Source: Pusillimonas sp. TS35
GTDB taxonomy: Bacteria; Pseudomonadota; Gammaproteobacteria; Burkholderiales; Burkholderiaceae_B
Assembly (NCBI RefSeq): GCF_009857885.1
Contig: NZ_WWER01000004.1
Coordinates: 310,001-374,000 of the forward strand
Reading direction: 5' to 3'
Length of the DNA stretch: 64,000 nucleotides
Under the pieces are notes generated by a model. That model had not been told where the DNA came from and did no database searches. It saw only the letters and a program-made list of their open reading frames with translations. Shown piece after piece: positions 28,227 to 36,800 of this stretch; position 1 is the stretch's first letter; each line of letters opens with the position of its first letter. Both the position numbers and the translations under genes were made by a program.

Positions 28227-28480
28227 TCAACGTCTGACGATTTTTGCTGGATCTCGGTGGCGCTCAGGAGCGCTTGGTAGCGCTTGCTGGGCAGGTTGAC
28301 CCGTTTTAAATCGATGGGTTGCAGAAGCAATACGGTCTGCAGAGTTTTCTGGTTGCTCATCGAGGTTCGGAAAATCGGGGGGGCGTTGGGGGGGCTTGTT
28401 CCTGCTGGGTACGAGCCGGCACTTGTGAGCACCCATCGGTGTTGTTAGTGCAGCAAGAAGTCGGTGGACACAGCGGCGAT
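28227..28480. other. transition region between ychF and the low-G+C cluster
   Basis: 254 bases with no supported gene. Short frames exist on both strands; one minus-strand frame (from an ATG near 28357) reads MSNQKTLQTVLLLQPIDLKR and runs into antisense ychF, and no family is recognised. Runs of G (28375-28400) are present. It may hold the left junction of an acquired segment, but no direct repeat or integrase was found. Confidence 0.4.
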
Positions 28481-29413
28481 TCAATGGTGGCCTTGCGCCA
28501 GGGGCAGGCCCGCTATATTCAGTTCCACGCAAAGGAGATTTCCGTGCGTTGAGTCCGTCACAAACAAGGAACGCTGATTACTCCCACCAAACGCCAGATT
28601 GGTGAGAGACGCCCCTGCCGCCCCATGCAAAATCAATTCGGGTTCCGCCCTTGCATTCAACACCCAGATATAGCCCAAGCCAGGATTAGCCACTAACAGA
28701 CGCCCGCTTGCATCCACGGCCAGCCCGTCGGGCCCGCTCGGCCCATAGGAAGTAAAAAACTGACTCACCTTGGATACACTGCCGTCGGGCAACAGAGGAA
28801 CTCGCCAAATACAATTACCTCGCGTTACGGCCAGATATAGGGTCTTCTCATCAGGTGATAGCGCTACGCCGTTAGGGCTGGGTATGTTATGCAGCAGCAG
28901 ATCGAGTTGGCCATTGGGGCGCAAACGATAGAGACGGCCGGTTGGGTCGTGCAAACCACTTTGCCCTTGATCTGTAAAGTATAGGTTTCTGTCACTATCG
29001 AATATCAGGTCGTTGACGCCCTTGAATCGTTCACTATTACGCCTCTCAAGATAAGTACGAACTTTGCCGCTGGCTATATCCAACTGCATCAAGCCATTTT
29101 TGTAATCGGTGATCAGCAGAGTTCCGCGATCGAGAAACTTCATACCATTTGGCTCACCATCATACTCAGTGATAAGTTCCCAGGCACCCGTATGATCGAT
29201 GCGAAAAATTCGGCCCCATGGAATATCAGTTACATAAAGGTTCCCTGCGTCGTCAAACACCGGGCCCTCCAAAAATGAATCGACAATGCTCCCCGCTCGA
29301 TTCGCATCAGCCCATGCACTGCGCTGGCCACGACGGAACGAAGCCGGCATCGAAGAGAACAATGACAGTTCCATAAATTTTGGAGGGTATCGCAGATACA
29401 TCTCTATCCCCAT
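28481..29413 (-). CDS. SMP-30/gluconolactonase-like beta-propeller hydrolase
   Basis: 310 residues. Metal-site residues typical of the SMP-30/gluconolaconase/LRE family are visible: the glutamate in FLEGPVFD (about residue 50), asparagines in PSPNGVALS and GVNDLIFD, and the aspartate in SGPDGLAVD. These enzymes hydrolyse sugar or other lactones with a divalent metal. No signal peptide is evident. ATG codons at 29413, 29401 and 29374 are possible; GGGGATAGAG directly precedes the second. It is the last gene of the leftward low-G+C operon, and an octanucleotide repeat lies 58 bases upstream of its first start. It could act on a lactone in the same pathway as the LigI-like hydrolases. Confidence 0.85.
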   Translation of the reverse strand: MGIEMYLRYPPKFMELSLFSSMPASFRRGQRSAWADANRAGSIVDSFLEGPVFDDAGNLYVTDIPWGRIFRIDHTGAWELITEYDGEPNGMKFLDRGTLLITDYKNGLMQLDIASGKVRTYLERRNSERFKGVNDLIFDSDRNLYFTDQGQSGLHDPTGRLYRLRPNGQLDLLLHNIPSPNGVALSPDEKTLYLAVTRGNCIWRVPLLPDGSVSKVSQFFTSYGPSGPDGLAVDASGRLLVANPGLGYIWVLNARAEPELILHGAAGASLTNLAFGGSNQRSLFVTDSTHGNLLCVELNIAGLPLAQGHH

Positions 29414-29430
29414 TAAATGCGATAACGATC

Positions 29431-29465
29431 AACTGACCTACACTACACTAAACTGACCTGCACTA
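29431..29465. repeat. two imperfect 15-bp direct repeats
   Basis: AACTGACCTACACTA (29431-29445) recurs as AACTGACCTGCACTA (29451-29465), one base different, with a 20-bp period. They border the octanucleotide array on the SMP-30 side and may be regulatory or slippage-derived. Confidence 0.6.
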
Positions 29466-29470
29466 GCGCA

Positions 29471-29550
29471 GCACACCAGCACACCAGCACACCAGCACAC
29501 CAGCACACCAGCACACCAGCACACCAGCACACCAGCACACCAGCACACTA
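29471..29550. repeat. octanucleotide tandem repeat, ten copies of GCACACCA
   Basis: Nine exact copies of GCACACCA and a tenth reading GCACACTA, 80 bp without interruption. The array starts two bases beyond the stop codon of the amidohydrolase gene (29552) and ends 58 bases before the SMP-30 start. Pure short arrays of this kind change length by slipped-strand mispairing. Confidence 0.95.
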
Positions 29551-29551
29551 T

Positions 29552-30439
29552 TCAAAATGCAAACCCGTACAGTTCACGCGGATTGTCGACTAGAACACGC
29601 CGGAAGACAGCTTCGGTATCACACCACTTAAATAGAAGGTCCACGAGATTTGCGTCATTGACGCTATCAGGTGGTTGCGTGGTATGTGGCCAATCACTAC
29701 CCCAGACTATTCGCTCGGGTGCGTGTCTAACTAGCATGCTTCCTAAGCGCAAGGTGTCGGAATAATCTGGCTCCCCCGAAGTTGATCGCATATACGCACC
29801 TGACAGCTTCACCCAAGTATTACCTTGGTCAAGCAAGCGGCGCAAGACCATGGATGCGGGGCCACATTCAGCTTCAGTTGGATCTATGCGTGCCATATGA
29901 TCAATAACCACTGGCACGGGAAGCGTCGACAAAGTCGACTCGAGCGCAATGAGCTGCCAGGGATGCACGAATATCTGGATGTGCCACCCAAGTGCAGCTA
30001 CTTTGTGGGCGAGCGTAGTCAACATATCGACGGTTGTCTCTCCCCAAGACTGGGGAGTTACGAAATTGACTCTAAGACCACATACGCCGCTACCTGCCAG
30101 CAGATCAAGCTCCGGGCGGCGCACATCTGCGCTGACCACTGCAACGCCGCGAGCGGCCTTGCCCAACACAGACAACGCATCCAATGTGCAGGCGTTATCT
30201 GTACCATAGGTCGATGGGGTCACTACAACTGCACGCGAGGTACCTAACCTCTCCTGCAGTTTTCGATATGCGTTCACATCAGCCAGCGGAGGAATACGCG
30301 TCCAGTGCGCAGACGGCAGAAATCTGGGATCAAAGATATGCATGTGACTATCACACGCACCGTCAGGCAACGGATGTGCAGGCGTGTTCGTCCCACTTGA
30401 GTGAAGCGTTGCCAGGTGGGCATCGTGAGAATTGTTCAT
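29552..30439 (-). CDS. amidohydrolase-2 family protein, LigI-like (copy 1)
   Basis: 295 residues of the TIM-barrel metal-dependent hydrolase group that includes 2-pyrone-4,6-dicarboxylate lactonase. Metal-ligand motif DSHMHIFD lies near residue 31, VVIDHMARID in the middle, and WGSDWPH near residue 246 supplies the catalytic aspartate. LVDNPRELYGF is the usual C-terminus. It is clearly paralogous to the protein at 33267 (shared VTPSTYG, RGVAV, WHIQ and WGSDWPH segments). Likely role: opening a lactone or cleaving a C-C/C-O bond of a carboxylic acid taken up by the neighbouring Bug proteins. The ribosome site is weak. Exact substrate unknown. Confidence 0.85.
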   Translation of the reverse strand: MNNSHDAHLATLHSSGTNTPAHPLPDGACDSHMHIFDPRFLPSAHWTRIPPLADVNAYRKLQERLGTSRAVVVTPSTYGTDNACTLDALSVLGKAARGVAVVSADVRRPELDLLAGSGVCGLRVNFVTPQSWGETTVDMLTTLAHKVAALGWHIQIFVHPWQLIALESTLSTLPVPVVIDHMARIDPTEAECGPASMVLRRLLDQGNTWVKLSGAYMRSTSGEPDYSDTLRLGSMLVRHAPERIVWGSDWPHTTQPPDSVNDANLVDLLFKWCDTEAVFRRVLVDNPRELYGFAF

Positions 30440-30523
30440 TCGTAGTCAAATCAAACGCTTTTGTTTGCTGCCCGACTATAAGTCTGCCGCGGACTGGTTT
30501 AAGCTATGTCTCATGAACCGCTT

Positions 30524-31495
30524 TTATTGGTCCGCGCTATCCGTGCGGACAGTTTCTTTTCTCAAAACGGCAAGTAAATTTTCGGCGGCAGCTACTCCCA
30601 TATTGATGTATGCGGCGTTGGTTACCCCACCGATGTGCGGGCTCAGGATAATGCCCTTCTCACCTTGAAAGATATGGCCGGGTGCCATAGGTTCCACAGT
30701 GAAGCTGTCCAATCCGGCTGCCCTAACCTGGCCGGACTTAACTGCCGACAACAGCGCCGGCTCATCAATCAACCCCCCGCGAGCCGTATTTACAACGATT
30801 GTTCCGTGCTTGCATTGAGCCAAGGTCTGCGCATTAATAAGGCGGCGATTCTGATCCGTAAGAGGACAGTGCAAAGAGATCACATCGGATTGACGCAAAA
30901 GCTCATCAAGGCACACCGGCCTGATGTAGTCGGGAAGATTTGCGGCGTAAGGATCGAAGCCAACGATATGCATATGCATTGCCTGAGCCATTTGAGCCAC
31001 CCGCTGGCCTATGGCGCCCAAGCCAATGAGCCCCAATGTTTTTCCGCTTAACTCCATGCTCTTGTGCGCAGCCTTGTCCCAAAGGCCTGCATGCATGCGT
31101 GTGTTCAGATCAGCAATCGATTTGGCGCAGGCCAGTAGTAAGGCCATGGTATGCTCTGCCACTGCTGCTGCGTTTGCCCCTACTGCGGCGACAACCTGAA
31201 TGCCACGAGTTCGAGCAGCCTCCTTGTCGATGGTATCGGTGCCACTACCGTGCTTGGAGATAACGCGAAGTGATGGGGCGGCGTCCATTGCTGCAGCGCC
31301 AATCTTGCTATAGCGCACAATAATAGCAACCGGATCATGTCTGTGACACAGTTGTACTATGTCCTGCTCAGTAGGTGCGTTTCCTGCATAAACAACCTCA
31401 TAGTCTGCGAGCAACGCCAATGCTTCGGGAGCCAGGTCTGCGCCCGTCACGAGAATGGGCGATTTTGTCTTGCTGTTTACGGTCGGGGATATCAC
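30524..31495 (-). CDS. D-isomer-specific 2-hydroxyacid dehydrogenase
   Basis: 323 residues from a GTG that overlaps the preceding stop (GTGA), with GGAG upstream; an upstream ATG at 31549 would read back into the neighbouring gene. The NAD-binding fold has GLIGLGAIGQRVA, and the catalytic set is visible: Arg in VNTARGGLID, the acidic residue in the following helix, and His in LSPHIGG. It would interconvert a 2-hydroxyacid and a 2-oxoacid, consistent with processing of a product from the RraA-type aldolase encoded just upstream. Family relatives include phosphoglycerate and hydroxypyruvate/glyoxylate reductases, so the substrate remains open. Confidence 0.88.
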   Translation of the reverse strand: MISPTVNSKTKSPILVTGADLAPEALALLADYEVVYAGNAPTEQDIVQLCHRHDPVAIIVRYSKIGAAAMDAAPSLRVISKHGSGTDTIDKEAARTRGIQVVAAVGANAAAVAEHTMALLLACAKSIADLNTRMHAGLWDKAAHKSMELSGKTLGLIGLGAIGQRVAQMAQAMHMHIVGFDPYAANLPDYIRPVCLDELLRQSDVISLHCPLTDQNRRLINAQTLAQCKHGTIVVNTARGGLIDEPALLSAVKSGQVRAAGLDSFTVEPMAPGHIFQGEKGIILSPHIGGVTNAAYINMGVAAAENLLAVLRKETVRTDSADQ

Positions 31496-32175
31496 AGCTC
31501 TTCTCCATCCTTGAGAACACCAGCTGTGCGCAGTGCAGTTGAAAGCCACTTGGGCTTGGCGTCGCCCGCCTTGATAGCCGCTATACGCGCAGCTTCATCC
31601 TTGACTTTCTTGTCCGCCGCCGCCAACAAGCTGGCGATTTTCTCGCGCTCCACAACCACGACGCCATCGTTGTCTGCGATAACGAAATCGCCAGGATTGA
31701 CCGTTACCCCACCTACTGTGACAGGATGACCTATACGACCGCCAATGTTTTTGGTGGGGCCGTTCGGATTGGTGCCTGCCGCAAATACGGGATAGGCCAT
31801 GTCGATGATATCCAGGCTGTCGCGTGCCGCCCCGTCAATGACAATGCCCGCAATACCCAATTGGCGACACGCAGTCATCATAATCGTGCCCATCAATGCC
31901 GAACTTAGATCCCCCTTACCGTCAATCACAAGAACATCGCCAGGTTTGGCCAAAGCGATTGCCGCGTGAATCATTAAATTATCGCCTGGACGAACTTCCA
32001 CCGTGAATGCAGAGCCAGAAAGCTTCATGCCAGAACTTAGTGGCTTTATGCGTCCGTGAAGCGCGCCACGACGGCCCGCCACATCGGCAAGAATAGCGGG
32101 CTGAAACGCCGAAGCCTTATCAATAACGTCAGCGGGCACTCGTGGAAAATCCTTAATGATGTCAGGTATGGCCAT
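31492..32175 (-). CDS. RraA-family protein, 4-hydroxy-4-methyl-2-oxoglutarate aldolase-like
   Basis: 227 residues. The RraA/HMG-aldolase fold shows GRIKPLSSGMKLSGSAFTVEV, the segment KPGDVLVIDGKGDLSSALMG, and DGAARDSLDI, whose Arg-Asp pair binds substrate and metal in aldolases such as LigK/GalC. The protein has the longer form with a charged C-terminal helix found in catabolic members, not the short RNase E regulator RraA. Its place beside LigI-like hydrolases supports a class II aldolase that cleaves a 4-hydroxy-2-oxo acid to pyruvate plus an oxoacid. AAGGA precedes the ATG. Confidence 0.86.
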   Translation of the reverse strand: MAIPDIIKDFPRVPADVIDKASAFQPAILADVAGRRGALHGRIKPLSSGMKLSGSAFTVEVRPGDNLMIHAAIALAKPGDVLVIDGKGDLSSALMGTIMMTACRQLGIAGIVIDGAARDSLDIIDMAYPVFAAGTNPNGPTKNIGGRIGHPVTVGGVTVNPGDFVIADNDGVVVVEREKIASLLAAADKKVKDEAARIAAIKAGDAKPKWLSTALRTAGVLKDGEEL

Positions 32176-32234
32176 AGCAAAGTCCTTCTTAATGCGGAGA
32201 GAATTTAAGAATCTGAGTTAATTATTCGAGCACA

Positions 32235-33227
32235 CTAGCGTTTAATGCCTGCATCACGGATGAGCTTTCCCCACTTGGCATAATCTGCGCGACGCCGGTT
32301 GTCGAGCTCTTGAGTGCTCCCTCCGACTAACGTAATGCCGAGTTTTTCAGCGAGAGTTTTAAGGTCTGGCGTTTGCAACGCTTTACCAATTGCTCCGTTC
32401 AGCTTTTGAATGACTAACGGCGGAGTCTTCACAGGAACAAAGACGGCTTGCCATTGTTCCACCACAAAATCACTGAACCCCAGCTCAGTCATGGTCGGCA
32501 CATCTGACAGCGCACTCAGTCGCTGTGCAGCGGTAACGGCAAGTGCTCTTAGGGAGCCATTCTGTATATGAGGCAGTGCTGCTGCAGCCGGTGCAAACAT
32601 GAATTGGACCTGCCCTCCCAACGTATCCTGTAAAGCGGGCGTGTCGCCTTTATAAGGTACGTGTATGAAACGTGCGCCAGTTTGATGTTGCAGCAACTCA
32701 CCCTGCATATGAAGTATGGTTCCGGTTCCGCCGGACGCAAAGGCAATTTGATTGGGGTTTGCCTTTGCCTGCGTGATCAAATCTTTAACCGATTCATACG
32801 GCAGCTTGGCACCCACGACCAAGATATGAGGAATGGTGCCGACTGTAATAACTGGAGCAAAAGACGCTATTGGATCGTAGGGCAGGTGCCCCATTATGTG
32901 AGGCGCAATTGCCTGAGGGCCTATTGATGTTCCCAGAATAGTCAGTCCATCGGGCTCTGATCGTGCGACACGAGCGGCTCCAATAGTGCCAGTTGCTCCC
33001 GGTCGATTTTCTACGACAACTGTCGTATCAAGAAAAGCATCCAGTTGACGGGTGATGGCGCGTCCCAGTACATCAGTGCTTCCGCCAGGCGGATATGGAA
33101 CAACCCAGGTTATCGTCTTGCCGCCAGGCCATCGTTCTTTTCCATGAACAACGCCCGTTGCAAACAGCGTAGCGGCGACAAGAAATTGCCGACGATCTAA
33201 GCGGCGAAAAGTGAGGATATTGCTCAT
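32235..33227 (-). CDS. Bug/TctC-family solute-binding protein
   Basis: 330 residues. The mature part starts at WPGGKTITWVVPYPPGGSTDVLGRAI, the canonical Bug N-terminus in which two water-bridged loops bind a carboxylate. The signal sequence LDRRQFLVAATLFATGVVHG has a twin-arginine core, unlike the Sec-type signals of most other Bug proteins here, so Tat export is possible. It is the third gene of the leftward operon and presumably delivers the pathway substrate to a TctAB permease that is not encoded in this window. GGAG lies at good spacing. Confidence 0.9.
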   Translation of the reverse strand: MSNILTFRRLDRRQFLVAATLFATGVVHGKERWPGGKTITWVVPYPPGGSTDVLGRAITRQLDAFLDTTVVVENRPGATGTIGAARVARSEPDGLTILGTSIGPQAIAPHIMGHLPYDPIASFAPVITVGTIPHILVVGAKLPYESVKDLITQAKANPNQIAFASGGTGTILHMQGELLQHQTGARFIHVPYKGDTPALQDTLGGQVQFMFAPAAAALPHIQNGSLRALAVTAAQRLSALSDVPTMTELGFSDFVVEQWQAVFVPVKTPPLVIQKLNGAIGKALQTPDLKTLAEKLGITLVGGSTQELDNRRRADYAKWGKLIRDAGIKR

Positions 33228-33266
33228 GTTGTCTCCGTAGAATTATTGATATGCAGTATCTTGAAA

Positions 33267-34160
33267 TCAATAATTGAAGCCATAGAGGTTGGCTGGATTG
33301 TTAACGAGAATGTGATTGAAAACTGCCTCGTCATCTGCCCAAACAGACAGTCGGTCGAGCTGCTCAGCATCATCAGGCATAGCTTGTTGCCCGGCTGAGG
33401 CTGTCGCGTGCGGCCAGTCACTGCCCCATATAACGCGGCAAGGTGATGCCTTGATATAGCTGCGCGCCAGCTCTGTCAGATACGGATCATTCACATTGCC
33501 GGTCCTGCTCAAAAGGTACCCGCCGGATAGCTTGACCCAAGCCTTGCCGTCATATAAAAGACGCAGTATCAGTGCATGGGCAGGTTGCCAAACAAATTTG
33601 TACGGGCTCAATCTACCCATGTGATCAAACACGATCTGGGTTGGTAGCGTATGGAGCATCGCGCCAATGCACGCCAATTGATCAGGGGCCATTAGAAGCT
33701 GTATGTGCCAGCCGAGTTCGGCGATGCGATGGGCCAAGGGCACGAGATCATTGACTGTGCCGACAACGCCAAGCGATAAGTTCAGACGAACACCTCGCAC
33801 TCCCGCACTGTGAAGCGTCTGGAGCATGTCGTCAGTTTCCGATCCATCAATGACCGCCACACCGCGTACGCTATCGCCCATTTGAGCAAGCCCTGCCAAC
33901 AAGCACCGATTGTCATTGCCGTATGTAGAGGGAGTCACCAATACAGCGCGCTGTGTACCCAAGCGGCTTTGTAGCTTTTGATATTGCATCACCGATGCAT
34001 CAGGAGGAAGCAGTGTTGCACCAGATGCCGCCGGGTATGTGCTGTCATATACATGGATGTGACAGTCGCATGCACCGTTCGGAATTCTTGTCCTGGGTGA
34101 AGCTACTCCTGCAGAGTAGGCGAAGGGTTGAGGGGCACGATTTGTGTGCGAGAAAGTCAT
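33267..34160 (-). CDS. amidohydrolase-2 family protein, LigI-like (copy 2)
   Basis: 297 residues from the ATG at 34160, which has GAGGGGGG upstream; an extra 46 codons of open frame reach back into the upstream Bug gene and are not used. It carries CDCHIHVYD, IVFDHMGRL, and WGSDWPHAT near the C-terminus. Extensive identity to the protein at 29552 shows a gene duplication within one operon, perhaps followed by specialisation for two related lactones or two steps. The LigI group hydrolyses 2-pyrone-4,6-dicarboxylate; whether that is the substrate here is inference. Confidence 0.85.
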   Translation of the reverse strand: MTFSHTNRAPQPFAYSAGVASPRTRIPNGACDCHIHVYDSTYPAASGATLLPPDASVMQYQKLQSRLGTQRAVLVTPSTYGNDNRCLLAGLAQMGDSVRGVAVIDGSETDDMLQTLHSAGVRGVRLNLSLGVVGTVNDLVPLAHRIAELGWHIQLLMAPDQLACIGAMLHTLPTQIVFDHMGRLSPYKFVWQPAHALILRLLYDGKAWVKLSGGYLLSRTGNVNDPYLTELARSYIKASPCRVIWGSDWPHATASAGQQAMPDDAEQLDRLSVWADDEAVFNHILVNNPANLYGFNY

Positions 34161-34188
34161 CTTGTACCCCCCCTCTTGGCGTCTGCTG

Positions 34189-35145
34189 TTATTGCTTCTG
34201 GATGCCCGATTTGCGCACGACATCTTCCCATTTCGCAAATTCCTTCTGAAGAAACTTGGCGAAATCCTCTGGGCTTGATGCAACGATATCGGCGCCAAGA
34301 GAATCGAACTTCGCTTTCACCTCTGGCTCTTTCAAGACATCACGTATGGCCATCTGAAGCTTACTCACAACTGCGTCAGGGGTACCGCTAGGCACAAACA
34401 TGCCATTCCATTCATATACTTGATAGCCGTCCAGTCCTGACGCTGCCACTGTTGGCGTGTCGGGCAAAAGCGCGTTTCGTTTTGGCGACGTGATAGCCAG
34501 AACTTTTACTTGGCCGTCCTTGATCAGAGGAAGTGAAGATGAAATATTGGTGAACATCATGTTCACTTGCCCTGCTACCGTTGCCATAATCGCTGGTCCT
34601 CCACTTTTGTAGGGCACGTGCAGCATATCCAGATTCAACCCCTGCCGAAATAGCTCTCCCGCCATGAATTGGACTGTTCCTGTGCCGCCCGAAGCGAAGG
34701 TCAACTTGCCAGGTTGTTCCTTTGCGGTTTTAACGACATCTTCGATGCTATTGAAGGTCGAAGACTTGGGAACTACCAGAATGTTTGGCGTGACGGACAC
34801 CATAGTCAACGGCTGCAGATCTTTGGCCGGATCAAAATTCAACGTGTGCAGTGCTGGATTGATCGACAGCGGCGTTGCGTCATAGAGCACCGTGTATCCG
34901 TCCGCTTTAGCACGGGTTACATAGAACTCGCCGATCATCCCACTTGCGCCCGACTTGTTTTCCACTACAACACTCTGATCAAGCTTCTTGCCTAAATTGA
35001 TGGCAATGACCCGAGCCAAGGCATCGGCAGTGCCACCTGGCGCGTAAGGCACCACGAACGTTATGGGCCGGTCTGGGTATTCAGCCGCAGCTAGGGTTGG
35101 CGCTACCGACATGGCCATCAAGATGCCCATAAGCAGTTTTTTCAT
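34189..35145 (-). CDS. Bug/TctC-family solute-binding protein
   Basis: 318 residues with a Sec signal (MKKLLMGILMAMSVAPTLAAA) and mature start EYPDRPITFVVPYAPGGTADALARV. Family segments GTGTVQFMAGELFRQ and HVPYKSGGPAIMATVAGQV are typical. It is the first gene of the leftward seven-gene operon and faces the IclR gene across a 134-bp spacer, so its promoter is the likely control point. GGAG precedes the start. Periplasmic carboxylate binding is inferred from the family. Confidence 0.92.
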   Translation of the reverse strand: MKKLLMGILMAMSVAPTLAAAEYPDRPITFVVPYAPGGTADALARVIAINLGKKLDQSVVVENKSGASGMIGEFYVTRAKADGYTVLYDATPLSINPALHTLNFDPAKDLQPLTMVSVTPNILVVPKSSTFNSIEDVVKTAKEQPGKLTFASGGTGTVQFMAGELFRQGLNLDMLHVPYKSGGPAIMATVAGQVNMMFTNISSSLPLIKDGQVKVLAITSPKRNALLPDTPTVAASGLDGYQVYEWNGMFVPSGTPDAVVSKLQMAIRDVLKEPEVKAKFDSLGADIVASSPEDFAKFLQKEFAKWEDVVRKSGIQKQ

Positions 35146-35242
35146 TCATATCTCCTAATTGATCTTGTATTGATTCGCCCACCCGAACGTCGTCTAGGCC
35201 TGCGTATTGTCGGGCCATGTTCCGTCCATTACAATGCTGTCT

Positions 35243-35256
35243 CGTTTGGTGAAACG
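35243..35256. promoter_or_regulatory. small inverted repeat in the Bug-iclR spacer
   Basis: CGTTT-GGTG-AAACG between the divergent genes is a candidate operator half for the IclR protein encoded at 35280. Arms are only five bases, so chance occurrence is quite possible. Confidence 0.3.
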
Positions 35257-35279
35257 CGTCATGACAGGTGAAAAGTTCA

Positions 35280-36017
35280 ATGAAATCTGAAAATACCGAT
35301 CCCAACGCTCAGAACGGGGTTGAGGCTGTCCGGCGGGCAATGCGTATCCTCCAGGCGTTTGGCATGGAGGATGCTTATCTTTCCTTGGCCGAATTGAGCC
35401 GCCGTACGGGATATCACCGCTCTACGGTATTGCGACTAGCGAGAACGTTGGCGATAGATGATTACCTCGCTCAGGGCGCCGACGGGGCATGGCGCCTAGC
35501 GCGGGCTGCCGGCTGGTTGGGCGCCTGCTATCAAGCGACATTTAATGTGCATGATGTGGTCGAACCCGTTCTGCGCGAGCTCTCAATTCTCTCTGGAGAA
35601 AGCGCCACCTTTTACGTGCGAGAGGGAAACCAGCGGATATGCGTTGTGCGTGTGGAGGGGCCGCGATCCATTCGCCATCATGTCCGTGTTGGAGCAGGCT
35701 TGCCATTGGACCTTGGCGGACCAGGCAGAGTTATTCTGGCATTTTCTGGTGAAGCCGGGGAGCCTTATGAGTCGATACGACGTGCTGGATACATGATCTC
35801 GTTAGGGGAGCGGGATCCCGAAGTCTCCAGCATCTCGGCACCTGTGTATAGCGTGAATTGGACGCTACTGGGTGCCATCTGCATATCGGGCCCCTTATCA
35901 AGATTGACCGAAGGAATCTTGCTACAGCAAAAAGAAACCATCCTCTCGGCAGCCAGCCGCCTGTCACGCGCGATGATGGGTGTGCATCAAGGAACTAAAG
36001 TACCTAGATCTTTTTGA
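35280..36017 (+). CDS. IclR-family transcriptional regulator
   Basis: 245 residues. An N-terminal winged helix-turn-helix (VEAVRRAMRILQAFG, then LSLAELSRRTGYHRSTVLRLARTL) precedes the effector-binding domain, which has SGESATFYVREGNQRICVVRVEG and HHVRVGAGLPLDLGG. It is encoded opposite the low-G+C catabolic operon and is its obvious local regulator, the effector being probably a pathway acid. The ATG at 35280 is preferred to the GTG at 35268 because AGGTG lies before it. Its G+C resembles that of the operon, so it was probably acquired with it. Confidence 0.88.
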   Translation: MKSENTDPNAQNGVEAVRRAMRILQAFGMEDAYLSLAELSRRTGYHRSTVLRLARTLAIDDYLAQGADGAWRLARAAGWLGACYQATFNVHDVVEPVLRELSILSGESATFYVREGNQRICVVRVEGPRSIRHHVRVGAGLPLDLGGPGRVILAFSGEAGEPYESIRRAGYMISLGERDPEVSSISAPVYSVNWTLLGAICISGPLSRLTEGILLQQKETILSAASRLSRAMMGVHQGTKVPRSF

Positions 36018-36107
36018 TAGCCTCACGTGTGAGCTGCGGGAATTACAGCGTATGGAGTTAAATGGGCTGCATGCACGTTGTATTTCGCTTTCTCATGATG
36101 GCGGGCC

Positions 36108-36800
36108 TTACGCCAGGCCAGCCACCTTGGCCTCTAGCTCCTCTTTCAACCCTGGCGGAAGCGGCAAGCGGCGGGCGAGTTCATCGAGGTAGGCGCGTTC
36201 CATATAGCTTTGCTCGTCGATGACCAGTAGGCTGGCCAGGTAGACTTCGGCGGCTTGCTCGGGGGTGGACGCCAGTGCGGCGGCTTCGGCGGGGTCGGCC
36301 GGTTTGGCCAGTTCGGCGTCGAACCAGGTGCGGTCGGCGGGGTTGGCATTGAGGCGGGCGATTTCGTCATCGAGCAGTTGCCGTTCTTCGGCGCCAATGT
36401 GGCCGTCGGCTTTGGCGGCGGCGATCATGGCGGAAAGCATGATGCGGCTGTCGGTTTCGAGGTTGCCCGAGGGCAGGGCGGGCACGGGGGCACTGGCGGG
36501 CGCTGCGCTGCTGACCGCATCGGCGCCGGTGGCATTGTTGCGCTGCCAGTCTTGGTAGGTTTTGAGCGCCAGGGCACCTAGGGCGGCTGCGCCGCCATAG
36601 GTGGCGAATTTACCGCCCATTTTGCGAAACTTTTTGTTGCCCAGCAGCAGGCCGAGGGCACCGCCCGCCAGCGCGCCGCCGCCGAAGCCGCCGAGTGCCG
36701 ATGTAAGGTCGGGCGCGGACTGCTGGGCGCGGTTGCCGGCATCCTGGACCAGACTCTGCCCTGACTGGAGTACTTGTTGAAGTAATTGCTGGATAGACAT
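36108..36800 (-). CDS. DUF533/TerB-like inner-membrane-associated protein (YebE-like)
   Basis: 230 residues. The N-terminal amphipathic helix MSIQQLLQQVLQSGQSLVQ leads to a glycine-rich hydrophobic segment (GGFGGGALAGGALGLLLGNKK) and a second (GGAAALGALALKTYQ). The C-terminal half is the acidic TerB-like helical domain (IMLSAMIAAAKADGHIGAEERQLL, EVYLASLLVIDEQSYMERAYLDELARRL). The family is widespread and of unknown function, loosely named after tellurite resistance. AAGGA supports the start. High G+C shows return to core sequence after the catabolic insert. Confidence 0.88.
   Translation of the reverse strand: MSIQQLLQQVLQSGQSLVQDAGNRAQQSAPDLTSALGGFGGGALAGGALGLLLGNKKFRKMGGKFATYGGAAALGALALKTYQDWQRNNATGADAVSSAAPASAPVPALPSGNLETDSRIMLSAMIAAAKADGHIGAEERQLLDDEIARLNANPADRTWFDAELAKPADPAEAAALASTPEQAAEVYLASLLVIDEQSYMERAYLDELARRLPLPPGLKEELEAKVAGLA

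Noticed and set aside
28103-28432. Minus-strand frame beginning near 28432 or 28357 at the island edge
   Set aside because: It continues into antisense ychF and has no recognisable domain. A transposase fragment was considered but no DDE or helix-turn-helix signature is present.
29949-30516. Plus-strand frames antisense to the amidohydrolase gene
   Set aside because: Shadows of the minus-strand gene, with no family features.
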